From Meira nashicola (taxonomy: Eukaryota; Basidiomycota; Exobasidiomycetes; Exobasidiales; Brachybasidiaceae): a stretch of DNA of 64,000 nucleotides. Both the position numbers and the translations under genes were made by a program. The first letter of the stretch is position 1. Each line of letters begins with the position of its first letter. The notes beneath the pieces were generated by a model, which was not told where the DNA came from, searched no databases, and worked only from the letters and a program-made list of their open reading frames with translations. The stretch is from positions 145,178-209,177 of the forward strand of contig BCJU01000001.1 of the NCBI GenBank assembly GCA_001600355.1. The letters are read 5' to 3'. Of the stretch, positions 40,014 through 51,233 are shown in pieces.

Positions 40014-41105
40014 ATGACATTCACAGATGCACGTGAAAAACCTTTACTAGATAAATCATGGCAAAGGGTGGTATCATTTGATGAATCAGGACCATCTTCA
40101 AAGAGACAAGATGGAGTAGATGTGATGGATTTGGATGATGAAGAAGAAGAAGGAGAATGGGAATATTCAGAAGAAGAAGAACTTATAACATTGGATTTAG
40201 GACCAGACTCAAAAAGACTTGTAGAAATGTCACAACAATATTCTATTGCAGGACTTGAAAGTGAAACACCTTTTTTACAATTTGGTAATTTAATGTTCAA
40301 AGGTACATGGGATAAATTAATAGGAACTGAAATCATTTTAAAAGATGAAATTGACCTTTCAAGATCACAAGCAGAACAACATAAGCTTTGGCCTTTACCT
40401 GCAACCGAAACAGATAGAAAAATTGGACGTGCACCTAGTACAACTAGAAAAAGAATTTTATTCAAACAAGCTGTAAATATGGCTGCAAGAGAAGCAACAT
40501 TAATTCCACCTGATAATCAAGCTTCACAACCTATACTTTGGAGACAAGCACCAGCATTGAAAGAAGCAAAAACTGGGCTAATTACAGAAAAAGGTTGGGT
40601 TTGGGTTCGTGGAAGAGGATGGATGAGAAAAGAGGATACAATTTTACTTCCACAAAAGATTCAAGATCACACAAATGCTCGTCCTGTTTCACTTAATCAA
40701 GATCGAACAGCAGTAGAAGAAGTGCAAGAAGGAGATGAAGAGGAAGATAACGATGAAGAAAATGAAGAAGAAGAAGAAGGATCGAATGATGAGAATGATC
40801 AGGCAAATGAAACAACAACAACAATTAAACAAGAAGAGCAAAGTATAATTCCCGAAAATCAAACAGAAGAACAAGTCAATACATCAAGAAAGAGAGGTCC
40901 TTATAAGAAACGTCAAAAGCTAACACCAGAAGAAAAAGCTCGATATGCATTATTCAGAAGTCTCAGAATTGTGAAACAGAGAAGAGAAGGACAAGGAGAT
41001 GTAGAGATGAAAGATGACGAAGAAGAGGATGCTGAAGTAGGCGAAGAAACAAATCAAACCAATCTTGCCGATGAAGATGAAGATGATGATGAAGACGAAG
41101 GTTAG
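40014..41105 (+). CDS. TFIIIC small subunit (TFIIIC_sub6, Tfc7/GTF3C6-like)
   Basis: A 363-residue acidic protein. After an acidic N-terminus comes EELITLDLG at about residues 55-63. YSIAGLESETPFLQFGNLMFKGTWDKLIGTEII follows at about 76-108 (given here by its anchor residues: Y, G-L, P, Q-F, G, G-T-W, G-T). This is the short beta-barrel strand pattern of the TFIIIC tau55/GTF3C6 domain. The rest is disordered, with long Glu/Asp runs and a basic SRKRGPYKKRQK stretch (a nuclear signal). RGPYKKR is AT-hook-like. TFIIIC binds the A and B boxes of tRNA genes. The subunit pairs with the tau95-type subunit. It is a single exon. Function is from domain resemblance only. Confidence 0.75.
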   Translation: MTFTDAREKPLLDKSWQRVVSFDESGPSSKRQDGVDVMDLDDEEEEGEWEYSEEEELITLDLGPDSKRLVEMSQQYSIAGLESETPFLQFGNLMFKGTWDKLIGTEIILKDEIDLSRSQAEQHKLWPLPATETDRKIGRAPSTTRKRILFKQAVNMAAREATLIPPDNQASQPILWRQAPALKEAKTGLITEKGWVWVRGRGWMRKEDTILLPQKIQDHTNARPVSLNQDRTAVEEVQEGDEEEDNDEENEEEEEGSNDENDQANETTTTIKQEEQSIIPENQTEEQVNTSRKRGPYKKRQKLTPEEKARYALFRSLRIVKQRREGQGDVEMKDDEEEDAEVGEETNQTNLADEDEDDDEDEG

Positions 41106-41308
41106 TCTAGATGTATAGTATTCTCTTTAAATCATATCAATTGTACACTTTTTTTTGCATGTCAGGCTATATGCGCGGTGAGAACTTTAGCGTACGCGGA
41201 TAAATATAATCTGCAATCTACGTATTTTTTTTTTACAGATGTAAGCTATTTCTTCTCGTTCTAACACCCTACCATCTTTCACTTACACACAATAAGAGAC
41301 GAGTTAAG

Positions 41309-42481
41309 ATGGCGATCGCATCTAGCTCAGCATCTCCGTTGGGTGGATCGAATGATTCTGCTACAGCAACTAGACAATCTTCAACAAGCTTGAACGGATA
41401 CGACATTGTTGCTTCTTATCATTCTCAATTAGCATCTTCATTTTCTCTACCGCCTCCGATTGCATCAATTTTTGCACTATGCGATCTAATCGCTCAAGTT
41501 CCAAGTAATACGACATCCGAATTAATCACACTCCTACGAACACATTCTGATAGATTAAAACAATCTTTACCAAATCCAATTCCTGCAACTGCTGGATTAG
41601 ATTTATTTGCAAGATTAGTAATAACGATGCAATGGGATGCATCAGCGGATTTTGCATTTCAAAAGAAAAAGCTTGTTGATTTAGCAAGAGAATTTGCCGA
41701 AAAAACAGTTCCAAGTTGTCGTGATAAAATTACAGAATTAGCAATGCCTTTTATTCGTGATAAATCAATCATTTTAACACATTCATATTCAAGAGTAGTA
41801 ATGCAAATCTTATTATCAGCTCAAGCTCGTGGATTGGATATTAATGTTTACGTTACAGAATCAAGACCAGGTGGTTTAGGCATAAAGACATACAACGAAT
41901 TAACACAAGCTGGCATACCTACTACTGTTTTATGTGATTCAGCTGCTGCATTTGTAGGAGAAAAGGTAGACTTTGTTTTGGTGGGTGCGGAAGGTGTTTG
42001 TGAAAGTGGTGGTATCCTAAATGCAGTGGGCACTTTGGGTTTGGCATTGGTTGCCAAGTACTATGGCAAGCCATTTTATGCAGCTGCAGAGAGGTGAGTG
42101 ATTTGATACCATTGCTGTTCATTGTGTTTGTGTTTTATTCTGACTCTTTCTCTCTCACTCTTTTCTCGTAGTTTTAAATTTTTACGAATATTCCCGCTAT
42201 CACAATTTGATCTTCCTTCGTCTAGACCTACTCTCACATTTCCAGATCAAGAAGATTTGATTAATGAAGCTACACAAAAACAATCAACACCAACAATTGA
42301 TACTAAAAAGCAAACTACAACCAATTCAAAGCTCATGACATCAGCAATGGAAGAAAAGAATCCACAAATTGATTATACAAAACCGGATTTGATCACGTTC
42401 ATCTTTTCCGATGTTGGATCTTTAAGACCTTCCGGTGTTGGTGATGCTCTTTTGGCAGTTTATGGTGGAAATGCTGACTAA
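41309..42481 (+). CDS. GCN3: eIF2B subunit alpha (two exons)
   Basis: Exon 1 is 41309-42093 and exon 2 is 42172-42481. The 78-base intron has a GTGAGT donor and a TCGTAG acceptor, and the product is 364 residues. The join restores AAESFKFLRIFPLSQFDLP. The family core is IILTHSYSRVVMQILLSA, TESRPGGLGIKTYNEL, GIPTTVLCDSAAAFVGEKVDFVLVGAEGVCESGGILNAVGT and YTKPDLITFIFSDVG. eIF2B exchanges GDP for GTP on eIF2. The alpha subunit binds phosphorylated eIF2 and mediates the stress response, and Gcn3 is the yeast name. An insert rich in Thr/Gln/Lys (QKQSTPTIDTKKQTTT) lengthens exon 2. It is cytosolic. Confidence 0.93.
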
Positions 42482-43234
42482 GAAAATATGTACTAATACG
42501 ACTATACCAGTGACCGGTCTTTATTTCTGTCTAGCCACTTTTATACATTTATACAAACTTGATGATATACTTCAGGTCCTCTTTTTCTCTTTAAAGCTGA
42601 TTGATGATTAGGATTATGTTTGTAAATGGAACAAATGAGCCGTGATGAATATACACTCAGTACCGCTGGCGGCAATAAAACTCCACTCGTTTTAGGCTGG
42701 TTCTCTCGGGCCAGGACAAAAGTTAACATAACGCGTGACTGGGGTTAAAAACAGTCACACCAAGCCCACCCTTAAAGAGACTCCCCGCCGGATTGTGTGT
42801 TTTAACCCTGATGCGTTCAAATGCATGTTCGGTCAAATTAAGCCTGGCGGGCAAATGATTAAGAAAGAAAAAAAACCTGTGATAAATTGCCGCTTTGATG
42901 GATTATGAGATTTTTTCATGCAAGCATTAATCGAAAGTTAGTTGGATTCAAAGGGCGAATTATGTTTCTCTCCACGTTTGAAGATTTTTGTGCTGATTCA
43001 TTTCATACGGCCTATCTTTTTTTCCACTGTCTTGTGACTACCGTCATCAACCATTCAACAGCCAGCAAGAGTTGATAAGGTTGTGTAATAGGAAACATTT
43101 GGATTAAGATTCGTACTATTAGACTTGCATCGAAAGCAATCTAGTCACGATAAGCTAATGACAGCATTCACTTAACAATCATACTGGAGATCATTGCAAG
43201 ATCGGTATCACATTCTGTATCATAATCGCATACA
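42482..43234. other. intergenic, about 750 bases
   Basis: This lies between eIF2B alpha and SIP5, which point the same way. It contains an ACGCGT at 42731-42736. A 62-codon minus frame has no features. No other element is seen. Confidence 0.5.
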
Positions 43235-44887
43235 ATGGGTCAAGCCAATGGAAAGGAAAAGGCAGAGGGTAGTGGTGGAATGGTAGATGGAGGAGCATTG
43301 GTTCCGCAAGGCGTTTATAGTGGTGCACAAGATTATAATCATTCAGTCGTACAAAAGTTAATTCAAATTCGTAAATTGGCACCATTTTATACAGGACTTG
43401 ATGACGAAGAAGCATATGCAAAAGCACCTTTCAATACTGAATGTCCAATTTGCTTTCTGTATTATCCTTCACCACTTAATCATACGAGATGCTGTGGTCA
43501 ACCAATCTGTACAGAATGTTTCGTACAAATCAAGAGAGCCGATCCTACAACACACAATCCACCATCTAGTGAGCCTGCCATGTGTCCATTTTGTCAAGAA
43601 ACTGATTTTGGTGTCGTCTATAATGCGCCACCTCCAGGCGTGCTGAGCGGTGAGAATAGAAGCATTGCTGGCGTTGCGGAAAGCGCAAGTGCAGCACGAG
43701 AACAAGCGGAAGGAATTGCAGAAGGAAGTCAACAACAATCTGCTCAAAAGACGAGAAAGAGTTTTACACATGATGATCCAAATGTGGTAACTATTGATAT
43801 GATCAGACCTGATTGGCAAGCAAAATTGATGGCAGCAGAAGCAGCAACTTTGCGAAGGGCAAATAGAAGAATTATTATGAGACAAGTAGGAGATCGTTTG
43901 ATTCCTGTTGGTGTATCTTCTTCGAGATTAGGCTCTGAGTTACCACCAGGGTCGACAACTGGTCCGGGCGGAGCAATCATCATAGGCGAAAATACAAGAT
44001 GGGGAGGTGAAAGAAGAGGTAGTCGTGGAAGACGGGGAGGAGAGATTGCCAACTTCTTACAGTCATTAGGTGGTGGTCAAGATATGGAAGAAATTATGAT
44101 GATGGAAGCAATGAGACTCAGTTTATTAGAGCATGAAGAAGAACAAAGACGACAGGCACAAGCTCAGTCGCAACAGGGACAACAAAGTAGTGACGGACAA
44201 GGATCGACTTCGCTTCCTGATACAGCAAATGATGGTGCACCACCCACTCCAACAGCGGATACGCGATCTGCTCCGGCTTTGAGTGGAACTGGTTCTGTCT
44301 TTTCAAATCAACAACAAGCTGCACCGCTGCCACGTTCATCGAGTCTTGCGGTTGATAATCCGACTACGCCAGCTTCAACAGTATCCGCTCCAGCACAGTA
44401 TACCTTAAATCCTCAACAGCTTGGAATCTCTAACAGTATGATGGCAGAATTATCAGAATTGGTCGAAGGCGGCTTGAATGTTGATAGTACCAATGGAGGT
44501 AATATTTCCAGCTCGGGGAGTCAAGTTATAACTTCTGATGCAACAGTACCTTCATCTCCCACGCCATCATCTTCCGTACCTGTACCAATCACGCCTTCAG
44601 CTTCTTCTGGCAATGTTCAGTCATCTTCACCTACTGCACAATTTGCTGCATCGCCATCTTCTCGACGATTCCAAGGATTTAATGAATTTAATCAATCACC
44701 AGCAATGACAACACCCAGCAGCGGCACGCCACCTGTAGGTAGTCCAAGTCGAATTGGAACGAACCCTAACAATCCATTCCGAAGAAAGAGTGCCGCAAAT
44801 TCTCCAGCACACAGCCGGCAAGGTTCGAATGCCAATATTGGATCATCTTTCAGTGCCAGTGGGCCACATGCACCCTTTACGTCTTGA
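43235..44887 (+). CDS. SIP5: Sip5-like RING-type zinc protein
   Basis: A 550-residue protein. The N-terminus MGQANGKEK has Gly2 and a basic context, a candidate N-myristoylation site. Residues about 45-130 hold the Sip5 module: LAPFYTGLDDEE, then CPICFLYYPSPLNHTRCC, then CTECFVQIKR and MCPFCQE, a RING-like zinc site. The rest is disordered and Gln/Ser/Pro-rich, with an acidic-hydrophobic patch (DMEEIMMMEAMRLSLLEHEEE). The yeast Sip5 protein binds the Snf1 kinase and the Glc7 phosphatase regulator Reg1 and is thought to aid their contact in glucose response. It is a single exon. Confidence 0.88.
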   Translation: MGQANGKEKAEGSGGMVDGGALVPQGVYSGAQDYNHSVVQKLIQIRKLAPFYTGLDDEEAYAKAPFNTECPICFLYYPSPLNHTRCCGQPICTECFVQIKRADPTTHNPPSSEPAMCPFCQETDFGVVYNAPPPGVLSGENRSIAGVAESASAAREQAEGIAEGSQQQSAQKTRKSFTHDDPNVVTIDMIRPDWQAKLMAAEAATLRRANRRIIMRQVGDRLIPVGVSSSRLGSELPPGSTTGPGGAIIIGENTRWGGERRGSRGRRGGEIANFLQSLGGGQDMEEIMMMEAMRLSLLEHEEEQRRQAQAQSQQGQQSSDGQGSTSLPDTANDGAPPTPTADTRSAPALSGTGSVFSNQQQAAPLPRSSSLAVDNPTTPASTVSAPAQYTLNPQQLGISNSMMAELSELVEGGLNVDSTNGGNISSSGSQVITSDATVPSSPTPSSSVPVPITPSASSGNVQSSSPTAQFAASPSSRRFQGFNEFNQSPAMTTPSSGTPPVGSPSRIGTNPNNPFRRKSAANSPAHSRQGSNANIGSSFSASGPHAPFTS

Positions 44888-45282
44888 TTGTGAAATGATA
44901 TTTACCCCTTTTAATGGCCCATAGACCCTGTTTCAAACCCTTTACATATGTTAGAGACATTTTGTTCTTTTTCTTTTACCCTGTTGTACTTTTGATCACA
45001 TACACATTAACATTCAATCTTCAATGTCACCATAACTTTTTCAAAACAAAAATAGAATAGCGTTTCGGATAATGAAGCAAGATAAGATAAAAATAGTAGA
45101 GTGCTTGCGCGGATAACGGAAATGCATACATGCATGTATAGCGCGAATAATTTTTAAAATCATTGTTTGCATGATTGTAACATTATACTACCATCAACTT
45201 GTTGAACAATTTCGATTTAACAATGCATCACTTGACGGTATGGCGATCAATTAGGTGAAAAACTACCATCCATAGTGTCAGA
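44888..45282. other. intergenic between SIP5 and TFIIB-like gene
   Basis: This is the 3' flank of SIP5 and the promoter of the next gene, about 400 bases. A CATGCATG lies near 45130. No gene is seen. Confidence 0.5.
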
Positions 45283-46842
45283 ATGCGATGTAAAGATTGC
45301 GGAGAAGATGTTAAATTTGTAGCAGAAGCATTTGGTTTGTTATGTTCTTCATGTGGAGCATTACAAGAAGAAGAGATTTTTCTGGTTCCATCGGTAGGAA
45401 AAAGACTAACGAATGAAAATCAACAATTCAAAAAAGCTGAAAGTATAACAGGATCACGTATCGCATCTTTTCATCGATCTAGAGTAGATGAACAACAAAG
45501 TCCGTTTCAAAAACGTTTGAAGAGTCAGGATACGCAAAGGCTCATTAGTGGTATTCTCAATGCTCTTGATCGACCTTCTTTGGGCGCAGAGGTAAGAAAT
45601 GTTTTATCTCAAGTCCAAATAGCACAATCATTGAGCGAGAACGATGATGGGAGTGTGAAGGATTTGTTGGAACCTAAAAGACTGCATACATCTGTCTGTG
45701 CAGCGTGCTTTATTGTTGTTCATAAGCGGTCGCCGAATGTGACTTTGTTGGATGTATGCAAGATTGCTGATCAAGATCTAAATCAAACCAAGACAGCTTT
45801 AAACTATATGGAAAAGCTTCTTTCAAAAATCGTGGATCCAGATTTGGACGATGTTGAAGATTCCCGTGACACACCATCTACCTACTTCGATGCGCAGATT
45901 CAATTCATCCTTGACCAAATGAAATCAACCTCAAATAAGAAAGTGCTCATGAACAAAAGCGATGAAGCAATTCTTAGAAGAGCAGGCGTAGGATCTAAGT
46001 CTTTTCGAGAATTGGCAGATCAATTATCTGAATTGTGTACGTATAATGGTCTCTTTAATCGTTCAGGCAAGAAAGGTGCATTAATGGATCTTGGGATTTG
46101 TTCTTGGGCAATATTAATGCTAGCCATCGAAGCAAAATCTGGGGAACCCTGTTCGGAGAAACGCTTCTCGGAACTCGCAACTTGGGCGCCAGGATGGCAG
46201 ATAGGCAAAAAGATGAATGGATACACAAAAGGACAACTTGGATTTGAAAACGATGGGGAAGTAGAAGAAGACATACTTGAAGACAGCGACAGATTAAGTA
46301 ATTCTCGTCGTAGTACTATCAAGACCGTTTCCACACTAGTTCAGTTCAAGTATAGTGATATTTCAAGACTTATTTCAGCTTATATCCGTTGTCTTCCATG
46401 GTATGACGAGATCGTTCCTGTGAAAAAGTCGAAAGGAAATCGAAAAGCATCTATACAGTCAATTGAAAATAGATCTTTTCCTGATCCGTTGCCCAGGAAA
46501 ATCGTCATTGCACATATTCAAGAAGTTATCAAGCTTCGTAAAATGCTGGACAAAAACTTGCAGGAGATTCGGCTGCGGGAAGAGGATGATGATGAAGAAG
46601 AAAGCGGACCTTATGGCTTCTTTTATGATGCTCTTCTGTCATTGTCTTCTTCTACTACAAATCAGTCTGATCAACGATCGGATCTTGCAAGATCCATTGG
46701 TTCTGCTTTACTTACCATCGAAGCTCTAAAAGAGATGGACGATCGAATTGCAGATGAATTACTCTTTCGAGATGGAGAATTAAATTCGTACATCTGCTCG
46801 GAAGACGAAACCGCTGCGAAAAGAGTTGCGTACGCATTGTGA
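45283..46842 (+). CDS. TFIIB/BRF-type protein with N-terminal zinc ribbon
   Basis: A 519-residue protein. The N-terminus has a compact zinc ribbon, C3-x2-C6-x14-C21-x2-C24 (MRCKDCGED ... CSSCG), in the place where TFIIB, Brf1 and Rrn7 have theirs. Two helical regions follow. The first is about residues 85-190 (ISGILNALDRP, then LHTSVCAACFIVVHKR and TLLDVCKIADQDLNQTKTALNYM), a cyclin-fold pattern. The second, later region includes LGICSWAILMLAIEAKSGEP and RFSELATWAPGWQIG. The C-terminal 150 residues are charged. It is too diverged to name the paralogue. Brf1, Rrn7 or a fungal TFIIB-like factor are all possible. A nuclear transcription initiation role is inferred. It is a single exon. Confidence 0.7.
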   Translation: MRCKDCGEDVKFVAEAFGLLCSSCGALQEEEIFLVPSVGKRLTNENQQFKKAESITGSRIASFHRSRVDEQQSPFQKRLKSQDTQRLISGILNALDRPSLGAEVRNVLSQVQIAQSLSENDDGSVKDLLEPKRLHTSVCAACFIVVHKRSPNVTLLDVCKIADQDLNQTKTALNYMEKLLSKIVDPDLDDVEDSRDTPSTYFDAQIQFILDQMKSTSNKKVLMNKSDEAILRRAGVGSKSFRELADQLSELCTYNGLFNRSGKKGALMDLGICSWAILMLAIEAKSGEPCSEKRFSELATWAPGWQIGKKMNGYTKGQLGFENDGEVEEDILEDSDRLSNSRRSTIKTVSTLVQFKYSDISRLISAYIRCLPWYDEIVPVKKSKGNRKASIQSIENRSFPDPLPRKIVIAHIQEVIKLRKMLDKNLQEIRLREEDDDEEESGPYGFFYDALLSLSSSTTNQSDQRSDLARSIGSALLTIEALKEMDDRIADELLFRDGELNSYICSEDETAAKRVAYAL

Positions 46843-46948
46843 ACGGGGCATCAAGTATGCTGTGCTATTTCAATTTTTGGTTTGTGAATGAAGCGATCAT
46901 GTCCCATCAAATCCGTCATTTGTCCGTCTTTGTGTACTCCATCACAAC

Positions 46949-47821
46949 ATGGTCAAGATGAGGATCTATTCTCTTTCATTGATGATTTGCATCATGTCGC
47001 TATTGGAAGAAATGATTCATGCCGTCAATAGCGACAATTTTGGACCAGCTCTATGGGATTTGAATGAGAGTGCGTCATCCGATGGTAATTCGCACCCAGC
47101 AAGGCATAGAAGTCCTCGACGTGAACCTGTTGCATCTCGACAAAGATCTATGTCTCCAACAACATCTTCGGAAAGTGTGAATAACAAGAATATTGCTTTG
47201 AAAAGTAGTGCAACGAGTAGTGATGGGCAAATAAAAGAAGCTCCTTCTATGGCAAGGTATGGTATGCGTTCAAGTCGAGCAAGAATCAGTTATGCAGACT
47301 TACAAGGTTCTTCTTCTTCTTCTGCTGCATCTACACCACTACCATTAAGACGCAAAACAAAGACTGTAAAAGGTAAAGAAACAGAATGCAAAATTCACAG
47401 ACCGAATTGTATTCATTGGGATACTTTAGATCCTAAAATTCGAAAACAAGAAAGTAAGAAATATGAAAGATCGTTATTAAGTTCAGATGAAAAACGCGAG
47501 ATTCGAAGAAAAAAAACTGAAAAGTTTAGAGGAAATAAAAGAAGAGCAGAAACAAAAAGAAATTGGGAAAGAAATCGAATTGCAAATATGACTAAGAAAC
47601 AGAAAAAAGAATTTTTAATTCGTAAAGCAAAAACAATGAGAGAAGTTCGTGCTCGAAAACGTGAACGTGAAAAGATCAATGATGGAGATCAACAAGAAAA
47701 TCAAAAAAATGAATCGGTGGATAGACCTATCAAAAAGATGAAAAGTTTATCTGATCTTTCAAAGAATGAAGATGAAAGATCAACCAAACGTTCAGATAAA
47801 CAACAGTCTTCGGGGTCATGA
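46949..47821 (+). CDS. unknown secreted or basic nuclear-type protein
   Basis: A 290-residue protein I do not recognise. The start MVKMRIYSLSLMICIMSLLEEM looks like a signal peptide of moderate strength, with cleavage near IHA. The mature part opens with VNSDNFGPALWDLNES. The body is polar. Residues about 85-125 are Ser/Arg-rich. A short motif CKIHRPNCIHWDTLDPKIRK (about residue 147) holds the only two mature cysteines, five residues apart. The last 120 residues are very basic, with a probable coiled coil of KR-rich repeats (REIRRKKTEKFRGNKRRAETKR). A secreted protein with this basic tail could be a nucleus-targeted effector, or the leader could be a chance start of a nuclear protein. Only 106 bases separate it from the gene upstream. 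Confidence 0.6.
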   Translation: MVKMRIYSLSLMICIMSLLEEMIHAVNSDNFGPALWDLNESASSDGNSHPARHRSPRREPVASRQRSMSPTTSSESVNNKNIALKSSATSSDGQIKEAPSMARYGMRSSRARISYADLQGSSSSSAASTPLPLRRKTKTVKGKETECKIHRPNCIHWDTLDPKIRKQESKKYERSLLSSDEKREIRRKKTEKFRGNKRRAETKRNWERNRIANMTKKQKKEFLIRKAKTMREVRARKREREKINDGDQQENQKNESVDRPIKKMKSLSDLSKNEDERSTKRSDKQQSSGS

Positions 47822-48252
47822 GTGTGTATGTACATATACTACAGTAATCTTATACCCATTTTATCAGTCCGATTGTGATGATTTTATCAGAATGACTAAT
47901 CCAGTGTTTGGCAGGTCGAGAGGGGGAATCGGAAGCGCGCTTATTAGCACTTTTTGCATTCTTCCCGTGGGGTATTGTAACTCCTAATATAATATAATCC
48001 CTAGAAAATGATTCTTTTGGAGATCGCGAATAGAAAAGGGGTGAGGAGATATGGTCAGATTTGTTTTGTAACCCCACACAAAAATTCATCCCTACATTGA
48101 TTTGTGAAAAGGACGAGAAAAAAGGGGGACGTGTCAAATTAGGAGAATGGGTATCAATCTTTCAATTCCAATCAAATCTGATGATAAAAATGTAAAAAAA
48201 TATCTCTTGATATCTTGAAGTCTATCTTTCATCATTCATCCCACTCATAAAA
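47822..48252. other. intergenic, about 430 bases
   Basis: This lies between the unknown basic protein and the arrestin-like gene, which point the same way. A TATA-like AATATAATATAATCC occurs near 47990 on the plus strand. There is no ORF of interest. Confidence 0.4.
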
Positions 48253-51233
48253 ATGTTAAGTATTCCAACTAATGGATTAAACAGTATTCGAAGACGTAGT
48301 TGTGATTTAGATGTATTACAACGTGAGAATGCTATGCAAGTTGAACGAATACGATCAAAGAATGAATCAAATCAACAAAACCAACAACAACAAAAACGAT
48401 TTTCAACTTTAAACCTTGCAAAGAAATTATCAAATCGTTTAAGCGTATTCACAACAAATGATACGAAAGTATTGGATTTAAATGATACAGGAGATAATAA
48501 TGACGAACGAGAACAATTGATACAAAAAGAATCCAATTATTCGATCAATATTCAATTGAATCCAAATAAAGGACAATATATTTATAGACCAGGTCAATCC
48601 GTTCAAGGTAAATTCACAGTGAATGGACAAGTAAACAAATTAACATCATTTAAACGAATCACAATTCGTGTTCATGGAATGATGATCTTGTGAGTACAAT
48701 GTTTATAATGTTTGAAATAGTGTTGATTTTTGACAAAGGTAATTATTTTAAACAGTTCACGAATTGAAAATGATGAAACGATTGTAGCAGGACGTAAGAT
48801 CGGACGAAAGAAATGGTTATTTTACGATTCCAAAGCGATGTCATACACAAAAGAAGAATTAAAAAATCTTGGTATAAATCCTATACCGATCACGGGAGAT
48901 TTAATGGGAAAACAATCATTAGAAATGCCATTCACGTTTGAATTACCAGTTCGATGTATTTCTTATCAACATTCATTCAAATTCGTTCGTCAACCTGCAC
49001 CTTTACCGCCAAGTATGCATTTTGAAATTCAACAGCAACAACAGCAAGAAGAAGAGAATGAATTTGCTTTGGATGGGAATGAACAAAATCATAACGGAAG
49101 AAGGAGTTCAATCAAAAAGACATGGAATACATTGAAAAATAAAATTACAGGAAATAAAACATTAGTAGCAACGGTACAATATATGCTCACAGTTACAGTT
49201 GAATGGCAAGAAAACTTTTTACGTTATCATATTGCAAAGTGAGTAAATTGTGTGTTTTCTATGATGGATTATTCTGACTTTATTTCTTCTTAACATACAG
49301 ATGCAATTTACCATTCATCGTTCAACCATCACCACCTTCTTCTACAACATTCTTTCATACAATCACAAACAGTCAATCAAGACAACTTTTACATTTACCT
49401 GCTCAACGTACAAATTCAGAATTTTCTGGAAATGTATTTCATGAAAATGGTGAAAATGTTTCAAATGATGATTTATCACAAATGCAAAGAGCACGTAGGC
49501 CATCAATAACGGTAAATAGACAAAGAGTAAATGATGAATCAAATATGGAAAATATATCTAGTTGGGTGGATTTAATGTTAAAAGATACTGAACGTGGACC
49601 ACAAGCTTGGGTATTTTATCATTTATATAAACAAATTGCTACTGATCAATTGATTGAGGTCATTGTGAGTGTTGTTTTGGTGTTGGTATTATGTTCAAAG
49701 CTAACTTGTTTGATCCAGTTCTCTCATCCTGCCACTGCTGCTCTTATTATGGACACTCCAATTCCATTCAACGTGACAATATCAGATGCAAATTATACCA
49801 TCCAAGCTGGTTCGATCTCTTTTAATCTTTTGCGTACCATAAGATGTATTTCTCCTGGTGGTGAATTAAAATTGGAAAAGAAAGTTGCACAAAAGCGAAA
49901 GATAGAAGGAGGAAAACAATCAATTATAAGTCTATCTGAAGTAAATTCAATCAATCAAACTGATTCAACACCACCTCCAACTGATGAATATTCACAACAG
50001 AATTATCTTGATTCTTCTTCTTCAAACATCAATCGAAATGGATTAGAAGGAAAATTAATCATAGATAGTGGAATTGAAGAAAATTATGATTTATTGAATA
50101 AGTCAAAATCCGCTTCAGTAAATGCAGAAAAAGAACAAGATTCACAAGAAGGTAATATTCACCCTTGCTTTTCAACATCAAACAAAAGTCAAATGTTAAT
50201 ACCTTCATTTAATTTTCGTGGATTATGTGTTGAGGTAAGTAGTCCCCGTACATGAAATGGACTCAGAAGCTGACTATGATTTCCAAATCTACTCTTCTAG
50301 TACAATTTGGAGTTAAACTTTGACCTCATCCCTCGATGCGAAAATCAAGATGGAAGTTTGATGCACATCTCTTTTCGAACGCCAATGGTTAAAGTAGCGT
50401 CACGAATTCAACCTGTTTCCAATATTCATGTACCAACTCAACATAGACGTGCTAGAAGTGCTTTAGGTTTAACAACAATTCCACCTGCTGATCCAATCAC
50501 CGAAGTAGATGAAGGGAGAAGATATCCAACAAGACATTCATCTTTGATATTGGAAAGTTTGATCACAAGACAAACACCATATCAAACACAAAGACCTCCA
50601 GAATGGAATGTGAATAGAACTTTACCTTTGCCTCCATCATCTGAAACACCTGAATCTTCCTCTCGACAATTTCCACAAAGACCACCTTTTCGACGTACAA
50701 ATCAAGATGACGAATTGACACTAGAATTAATTCGATCTAACAACGAATCTGCAACATCAACGACAAGAAGAATATCAAACGATGAACAAAGTGCAGAATA
50801 TGCTGAAATTTTAAGTATTCCAAGTTTACCTGCAGCTGGGGCTTCTTCTTCTTCATCATCGGAAGACAACTCCTCTTGTTTGGAAAATGGTGGTCCTGAA
50901 GCAAGCGTGAACGATTTTGAATCTTGTCTTGAACCTGAATCGCTCAATTCCTTACCTTTAAATCAAGAAGAAGCAAGACAACCAATGTTACAAGCTCCTT
51001 CTTTTGATAATAATTCAATTAGTAGAGCAAATTCACCTTTATCAAGAGAAGATTTAGGTGAAGTGATTGATAATATCGAACAAGTGACAAGTATCGAAAA
51101 TACTTCTTATGGTTATCATGCATATTTGGAAGGTACTATTCCTCATTCGATCAATCCAAGAATAAGTTTAATCAGTATGCGTACTATCGATGGTCCTGCG
51201 CCACCTTATATAGGTACTTTACAAGATCTGTAA
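48253..51233 (+). CDS. arrestin-like protein (ART family), five exons
   Basis: Exons are 48253-48689, 48756-49238, 49301-49664, 49719-50234 and 50301-51233. Introns are 66, 62, 54 and 66 bases, with GTGAGT or GTAAGT donors. The product is about 910 residues. Arrestin-type beta strands are visible: SINIQLNPNKGQYIYRPGQS, then VQGKFTVNG and RITIRVHG (N-domain). MPFTFELPVRCISYQHSFKF, YMLTVTVEW and CNLPFIVQP follow. The C-domain covers FSHPATAALIMDTPIPFNVTISD and YTIQAGSISFNLLRTIRCISPG, then NFRGLCVEVYNLELNFDLIPRC. The tail is Ser/Pro-rich with a PPPYIG-like PPYIGTL near the end. Fungal arrestin-related proteins often recruit Rsp5 through PY motifs, and APPYIG resembles a weak one. The third intron has a length that is a multiple of three and no stop. 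Confidence 0.87.
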
